64,000 bases of DNA from Daphnia pulex (GCF_021134715.1 NC_060019.1:4650001-4714000); one strand, 5' to 3'; shown: positions 41,160 through 52,797, counted from the stretch's first letter. Program-made: numbers and translations. The notes: a model not told the origin generated them from the sequence alone.

Positions 41160-41552
41160 ATTGTTAACACAATGACTACTTATATTGCAATGTGGCGTAA
41201 ACTAGGTGTATTCAGAAGACCACACAATTTTAACAATAACATGGAAAAATATCAATAATTAATGGCAAATGTATGCTTTCCTGTTAAATTTTCGAGGATC
41301 ATTGCAGGTTTAATCGACAGTGCCACAACCGAATGGCCGTCAGAAAATATCACTGGGACGACAAAAGCCGGTTTTTACCAGTAGAAGAAAAAGAACGATA
41401 AGAAAGATTATGCCCTATCGTTTTGCAAGTACTTGTTTGATCACTGGGTATTTACACTTTTCACGAGATATTCGTAAGAATGTGGAATGTAGTTTCATTC
41501 TGTTGGCAGACCTGACAATGGTCTTTTTTTCAAAATGAAAGTGATTATAGTA

Positions 41553-41624
41553 TGGAGTTGCGGGGTATTGAACTCCGGGCTTTTCGCATGCAAAGCGAGC
41601 ACTCCACCACTGAGTTACAACCCC
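41553..41624 (-). tRNA. tRNA-Ala(TGC)
   Basis: Anticodon intact. The T loop region reads GAGTTCAATACC and the D arm TGGTGGAG. It may be weakened. Confidence 0.7.
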
Positions 41625-41691
41625 TTGACAATCGAGACTACCAGTATGTTCCTATTACTTGCTTTTTAACACTCGATTATTTGCAAAACCT

Positions 41692-41763
41692 TGGAGTTGT
41701 GGAGGATTGAACTCCAGTCTTCTCTCATGCGAAGCGAGCATTCTACCTCTGAGTTACAACCCA
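41692..41763 (-). pseudogene. tRNA-Ala(CGC), mildly degraded
   Basis: First base G to T (TGGGTTG), and anticodon-stem and T-stem changes. Confidence 0.6.
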
Positions 41764-41873
41764 TTAGCATTTGCTCGTTTGCTTCGAGTGACTTTTAACG
41801 AGTGCGACACGTATGTGTTTTCAATGGAGAAGAAGATTTAAAGTAAAAAGAATAAAATTTGAAAGGAAGGTTT

Positions 41874-42010
41874 TGTCAAGAGTGGGGTTCGAACCCACGC
41901 CTTCTTCGAAGACCAGAATGGCAAAAAACGGATTTCACAAGATTACCTATTAATCTATTATTTAAATTAGAATCTTAAGTCTGGCGCCTTAACCACTCGG
42001 CCATCTTGAC
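41874..42010 (-). tRNA. tRNA-Leu(TAA), intron-containing
   Basis: Exons consensus. The intron differs slightly (TTTTTTGCCA side). Confidence 0.85.
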
Positions 42011-42404
42011 ATTGTTAACACAATGACTACTTATATTGCAATGTGGCGTAAACTAGGTCTATTGAGAAGAGCACACAATTGTAACTATGACAGGGAAAAA
42101 TATCAATTATTAATGGCAATTGTATGCTTTTCTGTTCAATTTTCGAGGATCATTGCAGGTTTAATCGACAGTGCCACAACCGAATGGCCGTCAGAAAATA
42201 CCACTGGGACGACAAAAGCCGGTTTCTACCAGTAGAAGAAAAAGAACGATAAGAAAGATTATGCCCTATCGTTTTGCAAGTACTTGTTTGATCACTGGGT
42301 ATTTAAACTTTTCACGAGATATTCGTAAGAATGTGGAATGTAGTTTCATTCTGTTGGCAGACCTGACAATGGGATTTTTTTTCAAAATTAAAGTGTTTAT
42401 AGGA

Positions 42405-42476
42405 TGGAGTTGCGGAGGATTGAACTCCGGGCTTTTCGCATGCAAAGCGAAGCCTCAACCGCTGAGTTACAACCCC
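42405..42476 (-). pseudogene. tRNA-Ala(TGC), degraded D arm
   Basis: The D-arm/anticodon-stem junction reads GGTTGAGGCTTCGC. Anticodon TGC is kept. Confidence 0.6.
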
Positions 42477-42543
42477 TTGACAATCGTGACTACCAGTATG
42501 TTCCTGATACTTGCTTTTTAACACTCGATTATTTGCAAAACCT

Positions 42544-42615
42544 TGGAGTTGCGGAGGATTGAACTCCGGTCTTCTCACATGCGAAGCGAGCACTCTACCT
42601 CTGAGAAACAACCCC
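42544..42615 (-). tRNA. tRNA-Ala(CGC)
   Basis: Consensus except GTTTCTCAG in place of GTAACTCAG at the D-arm start (A box affected). Confidence 0.7.
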
Positions 42616-42725
42616 TTAACATTTGCTCGTTTGCTTTGAGTGACTTTTAACGATTGCGACACGTATGTGTTTTCAATGGAGAAGAAGATTTAAAGTAAAA
42701 AGAATAAAACTTGAAAGGAAGGTTT

Positions 42726-42862
42726 TGTCAAGAGTGGGGTTCGAACCCACACCTTCTTCGAAGACCAGAATGCCAAATAACTGAATTCACAAGATTACCA
42801 ATTAATCTATTATTTAAATTAGAATCTTAAGTCTGGCGCCTTAAACACTCGGCCATTTTGAC
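42726..42862 (-). tRNA. tRNA-Leu(TAA), intron-containing, weakened acceptor
   Basis: The 5' acceptor GTCAAAA mismatches TCTTGAC at one pair and the D arm reads GAGTGTTTAAG. Anticodon TAA and the B box are intact. Confidence 0.65.
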
Positions 42863-43255
42863 ATTGTTAACACAATGACTACTTATATTGCAATGTGGCG
42901 TAAACTAGGTGTATTGAGAAGAGCACACAATTGTAACAATGACAGTGAAAAATATCAATAATTAATGGCAATTGTATGCTTTTCTGTTCAATTTTAGAGG
43001 ATCATTGCAGGTTTAATCGGCAGTGTTACAACCGAATCGCCGTCAGAAAATACCACTGGGACGACAAAAGCCGGTTTGTACCAGTAGAAGAAAAAGAACG
43101 ATAAGAAAGATTATGCCCTATCGTTTTGCAAGTACTTGTTTGATCACTGGGTATTTACACTTTTCACGAGATATTCGTAAGAATGTGGAATGTAGTTTCA
43201 TTCTGTTGGCAGACCTGACAATGGTCTTTTTTTCAAAATGAAAGTGATTATAGTA

Positions 43256-43327
43256 TGGAGTTGCGGAGGATTGAACTTCGGGCTTTTCGCATGCAAAGCG
43301 AACACACTACCACTGAGTTACAACCCC
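43256..43327 (-). tRNA. tRNA-Ala(TGC)
   Basis: Consensus apart from CGAAGTTCAATCC in the T stem and GTAGTGTG near the anticodon stem. Confidence 0.75.
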
Positions 43328-43394
43328 TTGACAATCGAGACTACCAGTATGTTCCTGATACTTGCTTTTTAACACTCGATTATTTGCAATACCT

Positions 43395-43466
43395 TGGAGT
43401 TGCGGAGGATTGAACTCCGGTCTTCTCACATGCGAAGCGAGCACTCTACCTCTGAGTTACAACCCC
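43395..43466 (-). tRNA. tRNA-Ala(CGC)
   Basis: Gene consensus, but the 3' flank reads GGTATTGC, so the close TTTT terminator is lost. Confidence 0.85.
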
Positions 43467-43576
43467 TTAACATTATGTCGTTTGCTTTGAGTGACTTTTA
43501 ACGATTGCGACACGTATGTATTTTCAATGGAGAAGAAGATTGAAAGTAAAAAGAATAAAACTTGAAAGGAAGGTTT

Positions 43577-43653
43577 TGTCAAGAGTGGGGTACGAACACA
43601 CGCCTTCTTCGAAGACCAGAATGCCAAGTAACGGATTTCACAAGATTACCTAT
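43577..43653 (-). pseudogene. tRNA-Leu(TAA) 3' half, cut in the intron
   Basis: The Helentron-like copy follows from 43654. The 5' half is at 44918-44977. The B box is also altered (GTGTTCGTACC). Confidence 0.75.
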
Positions 43654-44917
43654 CCCTGAGGTATATTTATATACGAAGGTCCTTTACAATATAGGGTGTG
43701 GGGTATAGGGGGTTGGGTAGTAGTAGCTAATAGTGAAATTCAGAGGGTTTAATGTCCATTTTGTAATCCTTTATACGTTTCTTTCCTGAATGACCAATCG
43801 TCACCAAATTTTGTAAATAATTCTGTCAAAATTTGATACATTGCGTAACAGGGTTTTCATTTGTTTTTATTACTGTTTTAGAAATTTAATTTGCGTATTT
43901 GTTACCTAGCTGGTTGCCGAATCCTAGTTAGTGAATTCGCTTTTTTGCGTAACCTTCCAACTGTCAGTGCATGCTCAGCAGTGTAAACAAAAAGAGAAAA
44001 AAAAGTTTGGATCTTCCCTAGCAAGACAAGTTTTCTGCTATAGGAGTGGAGAGTATTAATTATTTGATTTGGTTTTTATGTTCGACTTCGATTTCGTCTT
44101 TATTCTTCTTTTTACTTTGTATTTTCCCACTCTTATTTTTGTAACCCTTTTGTTTTATTATTACCTCTTTTTGTTTACTATTTTTTATCTTGATTTTAAT
44201 AAATTTGGTTGTCCAAGTAAAATTTCTATGCCTCCTTTTTTAACAGTTAGTCATCAACCAAGAAGTTGAGGAACATTTTAAAAATGTTAGATTATATTCA
44301 TTTTTAAGCTCTGGGTCATCTCTCCCTTCTTCCTCTGTCCTCTCCTCGGTCATCAAGATCTTCTTGCGGTCGTGAAGAGTTACCACCGATCTTCACTTCA
44401 ATTTACCTCCGAAAGCTTATTCAGAGGAATTTTTCAAAAAGTACAAACTTTGTTTTCGTTTCCGACTTGATCGAGATTCGAACCGCGAACCATGCGAATG
44501 ACAGCCTGAGTTGATGACCATTAGACCATCATTATTATATTATTTGAAGGGAAAAAATGGGTGTGATGGTAGCTTGCTATCTATTAGCCAAGACTCATCT
44601 AATGCAACATGTGACCGCATGATATAATTGTATTGTTACTATAGTAATAAGTGTTACTTTAACTTAATCTAAACATGAAGTGCGACGTGGGGTGGCGGGG
44701 TGAAGCCTCCGCCACACCTAAGTCGCACCACTCATAATATTGACAGATTATTAGTCAATTAGGTAATAAGCATAAAATCATCTAAGGAAATAAAGGGAAA
44801 CAGAATTTTCCAAACTTAATAGTATGTATACTATTTACTTTCTACTATTTAACCTTGCTTTTCCGTCTCTTTAACGTTTAAAAAAATTCCCGAAGGACAT
44901 TACCGAAGGAATCTTGT
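43654..44917 (+). mobile_element. Helentron-like element, 1.26 kb non-autonomous copy
   Basis: Uninterrupted copy: start CCCTGAGGTATAT, end CATTACCGAAGGAATCTTGT, between T and T of a tRNA-Leu(TAA) intron. It has the compound hairpin near 44682-44730, the palindrome AATAGTAT-GT-ATACTATT at 44819-44836 and the minus-strand tRNA-like segment. No gene. Confidence 0.75.
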
Positions 44918-44977
44918 TAATCTATTATTTAAATTAGAATCTTAAGTCTGGCGCCTTAACCACTCGGCCATCTTGAC
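44918..44977 (-). pseudogene. tRNA-Leu(TAA) 5' half, partner of 43577-43653
   Basis: 5' exon and intron start, consensus. Confidence 0.75.
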
Positions 44978-45370
44978 ATTGTTAACGCAATGACTACTTA
45001 TATTGCAATGTGGCGTAAACTAGGTGTATTGAGAAGAGCACACAATTGTAACAATGACAGTGAAAAATATCAATAATTAATGGCAATTGTATGCTTTTCT
45101 GTTCAATTTTAGAGGATCATTGCAGGTTTAATCGGCAGTGTTACAACCGAATCGCCGTCAGAAAATACCACTGGGACGACAAAAGCCGGTTTCTACGAGT
45201 AGAAGAAAAAGAAAGATAAGAAAGATTATGCCCTATCGTTTTGCAAGTACTTGTTTGATCACTGGGTATTTACACTTTTCACGAGATATTCGTAAGAATG
45301 TGGAATGTAGTTTCATTCTGTTGGCAGACCTGACAATGGTCTTTTTTTCAAAATGAAAGTGATTATAGTA

Positions 45371-45442
45371 TGGAGTTGCGGAGGATTGAACTCCGGGCTT
45401 TTCGCATGCAAAGCGAACACTCTACCACTGAGTTACAACCCC
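45371..45442 (-). tRNA. tRNA-Ala(TGC)
   Basis: Full consensus: GGGGTTG/CAACTCC with G3:U70, stem TTCGC/GCGAA, loop TTTGCAT, B box GAGTTCAATCC. Confidence 0.9.
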
Positions 45443-45509
45443 TTCACAATCGAGACTACCAGTATGTTCCTGATACTTGCTTTTTAACACTCGATTATTT
45501 GCAATAACT

Positions 45510-45581
45510 TGGAGTTGCGGAGGATTGAACTCCGGTCTTCTCACATGCGAAGCGAGCACTCTACCTCTGAGTTACAACCCC
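45510..45581 (-). tRNA. tRNA-Ala(CGC)
   Basis: Full consensus. The 3' flank lacks the close TTTT. Confidence 0.87.
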
Positions 45582-45690
45582 TTAACATTAATTCGTTTGC
45601 TTTGAGTGACTTTTAACGATTGCGACACGTATGTATTTTAATGGAGAAGAAGATTGAAAGTAAAAAGAATAAAACTTGAAAGGAAGGTTT

Positions 45691-45827
45691 TGTCAAGAGT
45701 GGGGTTCGAACCCACGCCTTCTTCGAAGACCAGAATGCCAAATAACGGATTTTACAAGATTACCTATTAATCTATTATTTAAATTAGAATCTTAAGTCTG
45801 GCGCCTTAACCACTCGGCCATCTTGAC
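45691..45827 (-). tRNA. tRNA-Leu(TAA), intron-containing
   Basis: Consensus exons, about 55-nt intron. Confidence 0.88.
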
Positions 45828-46222
45828 ATTGTTAACGCAATGACTACTTATATTGCAATGTGGCGTAAACTAGGTGTATTGAGAAGAGCACACAATTGTA
45901 ACAATGACAGTGAAAAATATCAATAATTAATGGCAATTGTATGCTTTTCTGTTCAATTTTAGAGGATCATTGCAGGTTTAATCGGCAGTGTTACAACCGA
46001 ATCGCCGTCAGAAAATACCACTGGGACGACAAAAGCCGGTTTGTACCAGTAGAAGAAAAAGAACGATAAGAAAGATTATGTCCTATCGTTTTGCAAGTAC
46101 TTGTTTGATCACTGGGTATTTACACTTTTCACGAGATATTCGTAAGAATGTGGAATGTAGTTTCATTCTGTTGGCAGCCCTGACAATGGTCTTTTTTTTT
46201 CAAAATGAAAGGTATTATAGTA

Positions 46223-46294
46223 TGGAGTTCCGGAGGATTGAACTTCGGGCTTTTCGCATTCAAAGCGAACACACTACCACTGAGTTACAACCCC
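46223..46294 (-). tRNA. tRNA-Ala body with anticodon TGA (Ser)
   Basis: The loop TTTGAAT gives TGA. G3:U70 is kept. Base 66 (GAACTCC) no longer pairs with G7. Confidence 0.65.
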
Positions 46295-46361
46295 TTGACA
46301 ATCGAGACTACCAGTATGTTCCTGATACTTGCTTTTAAACACTCGATTATTTGCAATACCT

Positions 46362-46433
46362 TGGAGTTGCGGAGGATTGAACTCCGGTCTTCTCACATGC
46401 GAAGCGAGCACTCTACCTCTGAGTTACAACCCC
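46362..46433 (-). tRNA. tRNA-Ala(CGC)
   Basis: Full consensus. Confidence 0.87.
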
Positions 46434-46543
46434 TTAACATTATCTCGTTTGCTTTGAGTAACTTTTAACGATTGCGACACGTATGTGTTTTCAATGGAGA
46501 AGAAGATTTAAAGTAAAAAGAATAAAACTTGAAAGGAAGGTTT

Positions 46544-46620
46544 TGTCAAGAGTGGGGTACGAACACACGCCTTCTTCGAAGACCAGAATGCCAAGTAACG
46601 GATTTCACAAGATTACCTAT
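46544..46620 (-). pseudogene. tRNA-Leu(TAA) 3' half, cut in the intron
   Basis: Partner is 47886-47945. Same B-box change as 43577-43653, as expected from unit duplication. Confidence 0.75.
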
Positions 46621-47885
46621 CCCTGAGGTATATTTATATACGAAGGTCCTTTACAATATAGGGTGTGGGGTATAGGGGGTTGGGTAGTAGTAGCTAATAG
46701 TGAAATTCAGAGGGTTTAATGTCCATTTTGTAATCCTTTATACGTTTCTTTCCTGAATGACCAATCGTCACCAAATTTTGTAAATAATTCTGTCAAAATT
46801 TGATACATTGCGTAACAGGGTTTTCATTTGTTTTTATTACTGTTTTAGAAATTTAATTTGCGTATTTGTTACCTAGCTGGTTGCCGAATCCTAGTTAGTG
46901 AATTCGCTTTTTTGCGTAACCTTCCAACTGTCAGTGCATGCTCAGCAGTGTAAACAAAAAGAAAAAAAAAAGTTTGGATCTTCCCTAGCAAGACAAGTTT
47001 TCTGCTATGGGAGTGGAGAGTATTAATTATTTGATTTGGTTTTTATGTTCGACTTCGATTTCGTCTTTATTCTTCTTTTTACTTTGTATTTTCCCACTCT
47101 TATTTTTGTAACCCTTTTGTTTTATTATTACCTCTTTTTGTTTACTATTTTTTATCTTGATTTTAATAAATTTGGTTGTCCAAGTAAAATTTCTATGCCT
47201 CCTTTTTTAACAGTTAGTCATCAACCAAGAAGTTGAGGAACATTTTAAAAATGTTAGATTATATTCATTTTTAAGCTCTGGGTCATCTCTCCCTTCTTCC
47301 TCTGTCCTCTCCTCGGTCATCAAGATCTTCTTGCAGTCGTGAAGAGTTACCACCGATCTTCCACTTCAATTTACCTCCGAAAGCTTATTCAGAGGAATTT
47401 TTCAAAAAGTACAAACTTTGTTTTCGTTTCCGACTTGATCGAGATTCGAACCGCGAACCATGCGAATGACAGCCTGAGTTAATGACCATTAGACCATCAT
47501 TATTATATTATTTGAAGGGAAAAAATGGGTGTGATGGTAGCTTGCTATCTATTAGCCAAGACTCATCTAATGCAACATGTGACCGCATGATATAATTGTA
47601 TTGTTACTATAGTAATAAGTGTTACTTTAACTTAATCTAAACATGAAGTGCGACGTGGGGTGGCGGGGTGAAGCCTCCGCCACACCTAAGTCACACCACT
47701 CATAATATTGACAGATTATTAGTCAATTAGTTAATAAGCATAAAATCATTTAAGAGAATAAAGGGAAACAGAATTTTCCAAGCTTAATAGTATGTATACT
47801 ATTTACTTTCTACTATTTCACCTTGCTTTTCCGTCTCTTTAACGTTTAAAAAAATTCCCGAAGGACATTACCGAAGGAATCTTGT
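46621..47885 (+). mobile_element. Helentron-like element, second full 1.26 kb copy
   Basis: Nearly identical to 43654-44917 and at the same intron position, so it arose by duplication of the array unit rather than a new insertion. Confidence 0.75.
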
Positions 47886-47945
47886 TAATCTATTATTTAA
47901 ATTAGAATCTTAAGTCTGGCGCCTTAACCACTCGGCCATCTTGAC
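47886..47945 (-). pseudogene. tRNA-Leu(TAA) 5' half, partner of 46544-46620
   Basis: 5' exon consensus. Confidence 0.75.
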
Positions 47946-48340
47946 ATTATTAACGCAATGACTACTTATATTGCAATGTGGCGTAAACTAGGTGTATTGA
48001 GAAGAGCACACAATTGTAACAATGACAGTGAAAAATATCAATAATTAATGGCAATTGTATGCTTTTCTGTTCAAATTTCGAGGATCATTGCAGGTTTAAT
48101 CGACAGTGCCACAACCGAATGGCCGTCAGGAAATACCACTGGGACGACAAAAGCCGGTTTCTACCAGTAGAAGAAAAAGAACGACAAGAAAGATTATGCC
48201 CTATCGTTTTGCAAGTACTTGTTTGATCACTGGGTATTTGCACTTTTCACGAGATATTCGTAAGAATGTGGAATGTAGTTTCATTCTGTTGGCAGACCTG
48301 ACAATGGGTTTTTTTTTTCAAAATGAAAGTGATTATAGTA

Positions 48341-48410
48341 TGGAGTTCCGGAGGATTGAACTCCGGGCTTCGCATGCAAAGCGAAAACTCTACCAGTGAG
48401 TTACAACCCC
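48341..48410 (-). pseudogene. tRNA-Ala(TGC), two bases short
   Basis: Two T's lost between the anticodon and T arms (GCGAAGCCC), and D-arm changes. Anticodon TGC is kept. Confidence 0.65.
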
Positions 48411-48476
48411 TTAATATCGAGACTACCAGCATGTTCCTGATACTTGCTTTTTACCTCTCGATTATTTGCACTACCT

Positions 48477-48548
48477 CGGAGTTGCGGAGGATTGAACTCC
48501 GGTCTTCTCACATGCGAAGCGAGCACTCAACCTCTGAGTTACAACCCC
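48477..48548 (-). tRNA. tRNA-Ala(CGC)
   Basis: Consensus except discriminator base A to G and GAGGTTGAG in the D arm. Confidence 0.7.
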
Positions 48549-48658
48549 TTAACATTATCTCGTTTGCTTTGAGTTACTGTTATCGATTGTGACACGTATG
48601 TGTTTTCAATGGAGAAGAAGATTTAAAGTAAAAAGAATAAAACTTGAAAGGAAGGTTT

Positions 48659-48795
48659 TGTCAAGAGTGGGGTTCGAACCCACGCCTTCTTCGAAGACCA
48701 GAATGCCAAATAACGGATTTCACAAGATTACCTATTAATCTATTATTTAAATTAGAATCTTAAGTCTGGCGCCTTAACCACTCGGCCATCTTGAC
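48659..48795 (-). tRNA. tRNA-Leu(TAA), intron-containing
   Basis: Consensus exons and intron. Confidence 0.87.
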
Positions 48796-49178
48796 ATTAT
48801 TAACGCAATGACTACTTATATTGCAATGTGGCGTAAACTAGGTGTATTGAGAAGAGCACACAATTGTAACAATTACATGGAAAAATATCAATAATTAATG
48901 GCAATTGTATGCTTTTCTGTTCAATTTTCGAGGATCATTGCAGGTTTAATCGACAGTGCCACAACCGAATTGCCGTCAGAAAATACCACTGAGACGACAA
49001 AAGCCGGTTTCTACCAGTAGAAGAAAAAGAACGATGAGAAAGATTATGCCCTATCGTTTTGCAAGTACTTGTTTGATCACTGATGGGTATTTACACTTTT
49101 CACGAGGTATTCGTAAGAATGTGGAATGTAGTTTCATTCTGTTGGCAGACCTGACAATGGTCTTTTAATTTCAAAAAA

Positions 49179-49890
49179 GGTTGTCCAAGTAAAATTTCTA
49201 TGCCTCCTTTTTTAACAGTTAGTCATCAACCAAGAAGTTGAGGAACATTTTAAAAATGTTAGATTATATTCATTTTTAAGCTCTGGGTCATCTCTCCCTT
49301 CTTCCTCTGTCCTCTCCTCGGTCATCAAGATCTTCTTGCAGTCGTGAAGAGTTACCACCGATCTTCCACTTCAATTTACCTCCGAAAGCTTATTCAGAGG
49401 AATTTTTCAAAAAGTACAAACTTTGTTTTCGTTTCCGACTTGATCGAGATTCGAACCGCGAACCATGCGAATGACAGCCTGAGTTGATGACCATTAGACC
49501 ATCATTATTATATTATTTGAAGGGAAAAAATGGGTGTGATGGTAGCTTGCTATCTATTAGCCAAGACTCATCTAATGCAACATGTGACCGCATGATATAA
49601 TTGTATTGTTACTATAGTAATAAGTGTTACTTTAACTTAATCTAAACATGAAGTGCGACGTGGGGTGGCGGGGTGAAGCCTCCGCCACACCTAAGTCACA
49701 CCACTCATAATATTGACAGATTATTAGTCAATTAGTTAATAAGCATAAAATCATTTAAGAGAATAAAGGGAAACAGAATTTTCCAAGCTTAATAGTATGT
49801 ATACTATTTACTTTCTACTATTTCACCTTGCTTTTCCGTCTCTTTAACGTTTAAAAAAATTCCCGAAGGACATTACCGAAGGAATCTTGT
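49179..49890 (+). mobile_element. Helentron-like element, 3' part only
   Basis: 5' part absent at the duplication junction. The 3' end is normal. Confidence 0.75.
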
Positions 49891-49950
49891 TAATCTATTA
49901 TTTAAATTAGAATCTTAAGTCTGGCGCCTTAACCACTCGGCCATCTTGAC
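49891..49950 (-). pseudogene. tRNA-Leu(TAA) 5' half
   Basis: Its 3' half was lost at the duplication junction. Confidence 0.7.
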
Positions 49951-50344
49951 ATTATTAACGCAATGACTACTTATATTGCAATGTGGCGTAAACTAGGTGT
50001 ATTGAGAAGAGCACACAATTGTAACAATGACAGTGAAAAATATCAATAATTAATGGCAATTGTATGCTTTTCTGTTCAAATTTCGAGGATCATTGCAGGT
50101 TTAATCGACAGTGCCACAACCGAATGGCCGTCAGGAAATACCACTGGGACGACAAAAGCCGGTTTCTACCAGTAGAAGAAAAAGAACGACAAGAAAGATT
50201 ATGCCCTATCGTTTTGCAAGTACTTGTTTGATCACTGGGTATTTGCACTTTTCACGAGATATTCGTAAGAATGTGGAATGTAGTTTCATTCTGTTGGCAG
50301 ACCTGACAATGGGTTTTTTTTTCAAAATGAAAGTGATTATAGTA

Positions 50345-50414
50345 TGGAGTTCCGGAGGATTGAACTCCGGGCTTCGCATGCAAAGCGAAAACTCTACCAG
50401 TGAGTTACAACCCC
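50345..50414 (-). pseudogene. tRNA-Ala(TGC), two bases short
   Basis: Duplicate of 48341-48410. Confidence 0.65.
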
Positions 50415-50480
50415 TTAATATCGAGACTACCAGCATGTTCCTGATACTTGCTTTTTACCTCTCGATTATTTGCACTACCT

Positions 50481-50552
50481 CGGAGTTGCGGAGGATTGAA
50501 CTCCGGTCTTCTCACATGCGAAGCGAGCACTCAACCTCTGAGTTACAACCCC
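50481..50552 (-). tRNA. tRNA-Ala(CGC)
   Basis: Duplicate of 48477-48548. Confidence 0.7.
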
Positions 50553-50662
50553 TTAACATTATCTCGTTTGCTTTGAGTTACTGTTATCGATTGTGACACG
50601 TATGTGTTTTCAATGGAGAAGAAGATTTAAAGTAAAAAGAATAAAACTTGAAAGGAAGGTTT

Positions 50663-50799
50663 TGTCAAGAGTGGGGTTCGAACCCACGCCTTCTTCGAAG
50701 ACCAGAATGCCAAATAACGGATTTCACAAGATTACCTATTAATCTATTATTTAAATTAGAATCTTAAGTCTGGCGCCTTAACCACTCGGCCATCTTGAC
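50663..50799 (-). tRNA. tRNA-Leu(TAA), intron-containing
   Basis: Duplicate of 48659-48795, consensus. Confidence 0.87.
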
Positions 50800-51197
50800 A
50801 TTATTAACGCAATGACTACTTATATTGCAATGTGGCGTAAACTAGGTGTATTGAGAAGAGCACACAATTGTAACAATTACATGGAAAAATATCAATAATT
50901 AATGGCAATTGTATGCTTTTCTGTTCAATTTTCGAGGATCATTGCAGGTTTAATCGACAGTGCCACAACCGAATTGCCGTCAGAAAATACCACTGAGACG
51001 ACAAAAGCCGGTTTCTACCAGTAGAAGAAAAAGAACGATGAGAAAGATTATGCCCTATCGTTTTGCAAGTACTTGTTTGATCACTGATGGGTATTTACAC
51101 TTTTCACGAGGTATTCGTAAGAATGTGGAATGTAGTTTCATTCTGTTGGCAGACCTGACAATGGTCTTTTAATTTCAAAATTAAAGTGATTATATCA

Positions 51198-51275
51198 TGG
51201 AGTTGCGGAGGATTGAACTCTAACTCTGGGCTTTTCGCATGCAAAGCGAAAACTCTACCACTGAGTTACAACCCC
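51198..51275 (-). pseudogene. tRNA-Ala(TGC) with six-base insertion
   Basis: An extra TAACTC (plus strand) sits in the T-arm/variable region, giving 78 nt. Anticodon TGC is kept. Confidence 0.6.
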
Positions 51276-51342
51276 TTGACAATCGAGACTACCAGTATGT
51301 TCCTGATACTTGCTTTTTAACACTCGATTATTTGCAAAACCT

Positions 51343-51414
51343 TGGAGTTACGGAGGATTGAACTCCGGTCTTCTCACATGCGAAGCGAGCACTCTACCTC
51401 TCAGTTACAAACCC
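51343..51414 (-). pseudogene. tRNA-Ala(CGC), mildly degraded
   Basis: Acceptor GGGTTTG against TAACTCC and D-arm CTGAG changes weaken pairing. Confidence 0.6.
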
Positions 51415-51525
51415 TTTACTTATGTTCTTTTGCTTTGAGTGACTGTTAACGATTGCGACACGTATGTGTTTTCAATGGAGAAGAAGATTTAAAGTAAAAA
51501 AGAATAAAACTTGAAAGGAAGGTTT

Positions 51526-51662
51526 TGTCAAGAGTGGGGTACGAACCCACACCTTCTTCGAAGACCAGAATGCCAAGTAACCGATATCACACGATTACCT
51601 ATTAATCTATTATTTGAATTAGAATCTTAAGTTTGGCGCCTTAACCACTCGGCCATCTTGAC
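51526..51662 (-). pseudogene. tRNA-Leu(TAA) with intron, degraded
   Basis: Anticodon stem CCAAA against TCTGG and B box GGTTCGTACCC. It is the last unit of the array. Confidence 0.6.
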
Positions 51663-51678
51663 ATTGTTAAGGCAATGG

Positions 51679-52110
51679 GTATTGTAATGATTGGCAGTCA
51701 GCGTTCTAGTTATCAGCGAAATAGTTCATTCTCCTCGTTTGTTTATTGCTCTCTCGCTGACCTCGATAGAAGTCATTCCCCCCTTCTTTTTTATGACCCA
51801 CGCTAACCTTGACTCTACTGTAAATGACCGCGTTTGACCCTGTTTTTACTTGTATAAAATCCCACCCAACGCAGTTCTTCTTCAGTCAATGCTAGGCTGT
51901 TCAGTCGGTCTAGTGTTGGCTCACTCCTTCTAGAGCTCAGTCCTTCTGGTTCACCCGTCACAGGATGTCACATTATGTTGGGTTATTGTTTCTTCTTTTT
52001 CCGTTGTAGTTATGTTTTTGTATTTGCCCGCCTCATGCTAGAGAAGTCTCGCGCATCGCATGTAGGACCGTAAAACCATGTATGTTTCTACAAAAAATTC
52101 TTTACCCCGT
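51679..52110 (+). mobile_element. Possible solo LTR (fossil)
   Basis: A sequence starting TGTAATGATTGG with a promoter-like TATAAAATCCC at about 51853 and CA-type ends, joining the two tRNA domains. No flanking duplication was found and the family is unknown. Very tentative. Confidence 0.25.
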
Positions 52111-52243
52111 CTATCACCGTGTTGAAGTGAGTGACTTTTCAGTTTTCACGGTTTTGAAAGATGTGGAGGATAGGTTGCTTACGGCCTGTGTAATGGAGGA
52201 AAAATCTCTACATTTGATATTGTATTAACGATTTTAAATCGTT

Positions 52244-52275
52244 CAGGGGGAAAGGGTACGAATCCCTTCACTGTC
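52244..52275 (+). pseudogene. tRNA-Leu(TAG) 3' fragment
   Basis: GTACGAATCCCTTCACTGTCA, the T arm and acceptor end only, followed by the normal Leu-to-Ile spacer. Confidence 0.6.
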
Positions 52276-52339
52276 ATAATCTCTACATTTGATAGAGGAT
52301 TAACGATTTTCAATGGTTCTTGGCCAATTATCAATGTGA

Positions 52340-52413
52340 GGCCTGTTAGCTCAGTTGGTTAGAGCACCTTGCTAATGAAGCAGAGGTCATGAGTACGATC
52401 CTCTTACGAGCCA
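52340..52413 (+). pseudogene. tRNA-Ile, degraded
   Basis: Anticodon stem broken (CCTTGCTAATGAAGCAGAGG) and B box GAGTACGATCC. Confidence 0.65.
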
Positions 52414-52499
52414 ATTTATTGGAGGAAATGTCGTTGAGTGCAACAGATAGAAGAACAAGTTTAGGTTGTACAGGATTTCGTAACCAACATTTAAAAAAA

Positions 52500-52797
52500 A
52501 CGAAACACCGGCTCTCCCCTACCAAGTCAGGTTTTCTTATATGGAAAAACGATTATTACAGGGTTGTAGATCTTTTTACGCTGATCATTTTTTAATATAG
52601 GGTTTAGAGTGTGCAAATGAGCGGAAGTGCCCGTAATACGCGTTCAAAGTTTTGAGTTTTACGGAGCTGACACGCAGCCCAAGCCGGCCAGAAAGGGGGG
52701 TCGAGCGGGGGGTGGCGCGTACCCATGGGAGAGGGGACAGTGAAGGGGGGTATACCTGGGCCATACTATAACTGCCCATGTTTCTCCTTGGCTCCCA
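52500..52797. other. No gene recognised
   Basis: G-rich stretch (GGGGGGTCGAGCGGGGGG, 52695-52712) and unique-looking sequence. Confidence 0.4.

Larger units (their letters stand above)
47174..51183. repeat. Recent 2,005-bp tandem duplication (47174-49178 and 49179-51183)
   Basis: The second copy starts at GGTTGTCCAAGTAAAATTTC (49179), matching 47174. It differs by about one base in a T run. The junction joins array spacer (ATTTCAAAAAA) to the middle of a Helentron-like copy, so unequal exchange or replication slippage made it recently. Confidence 0.85.
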
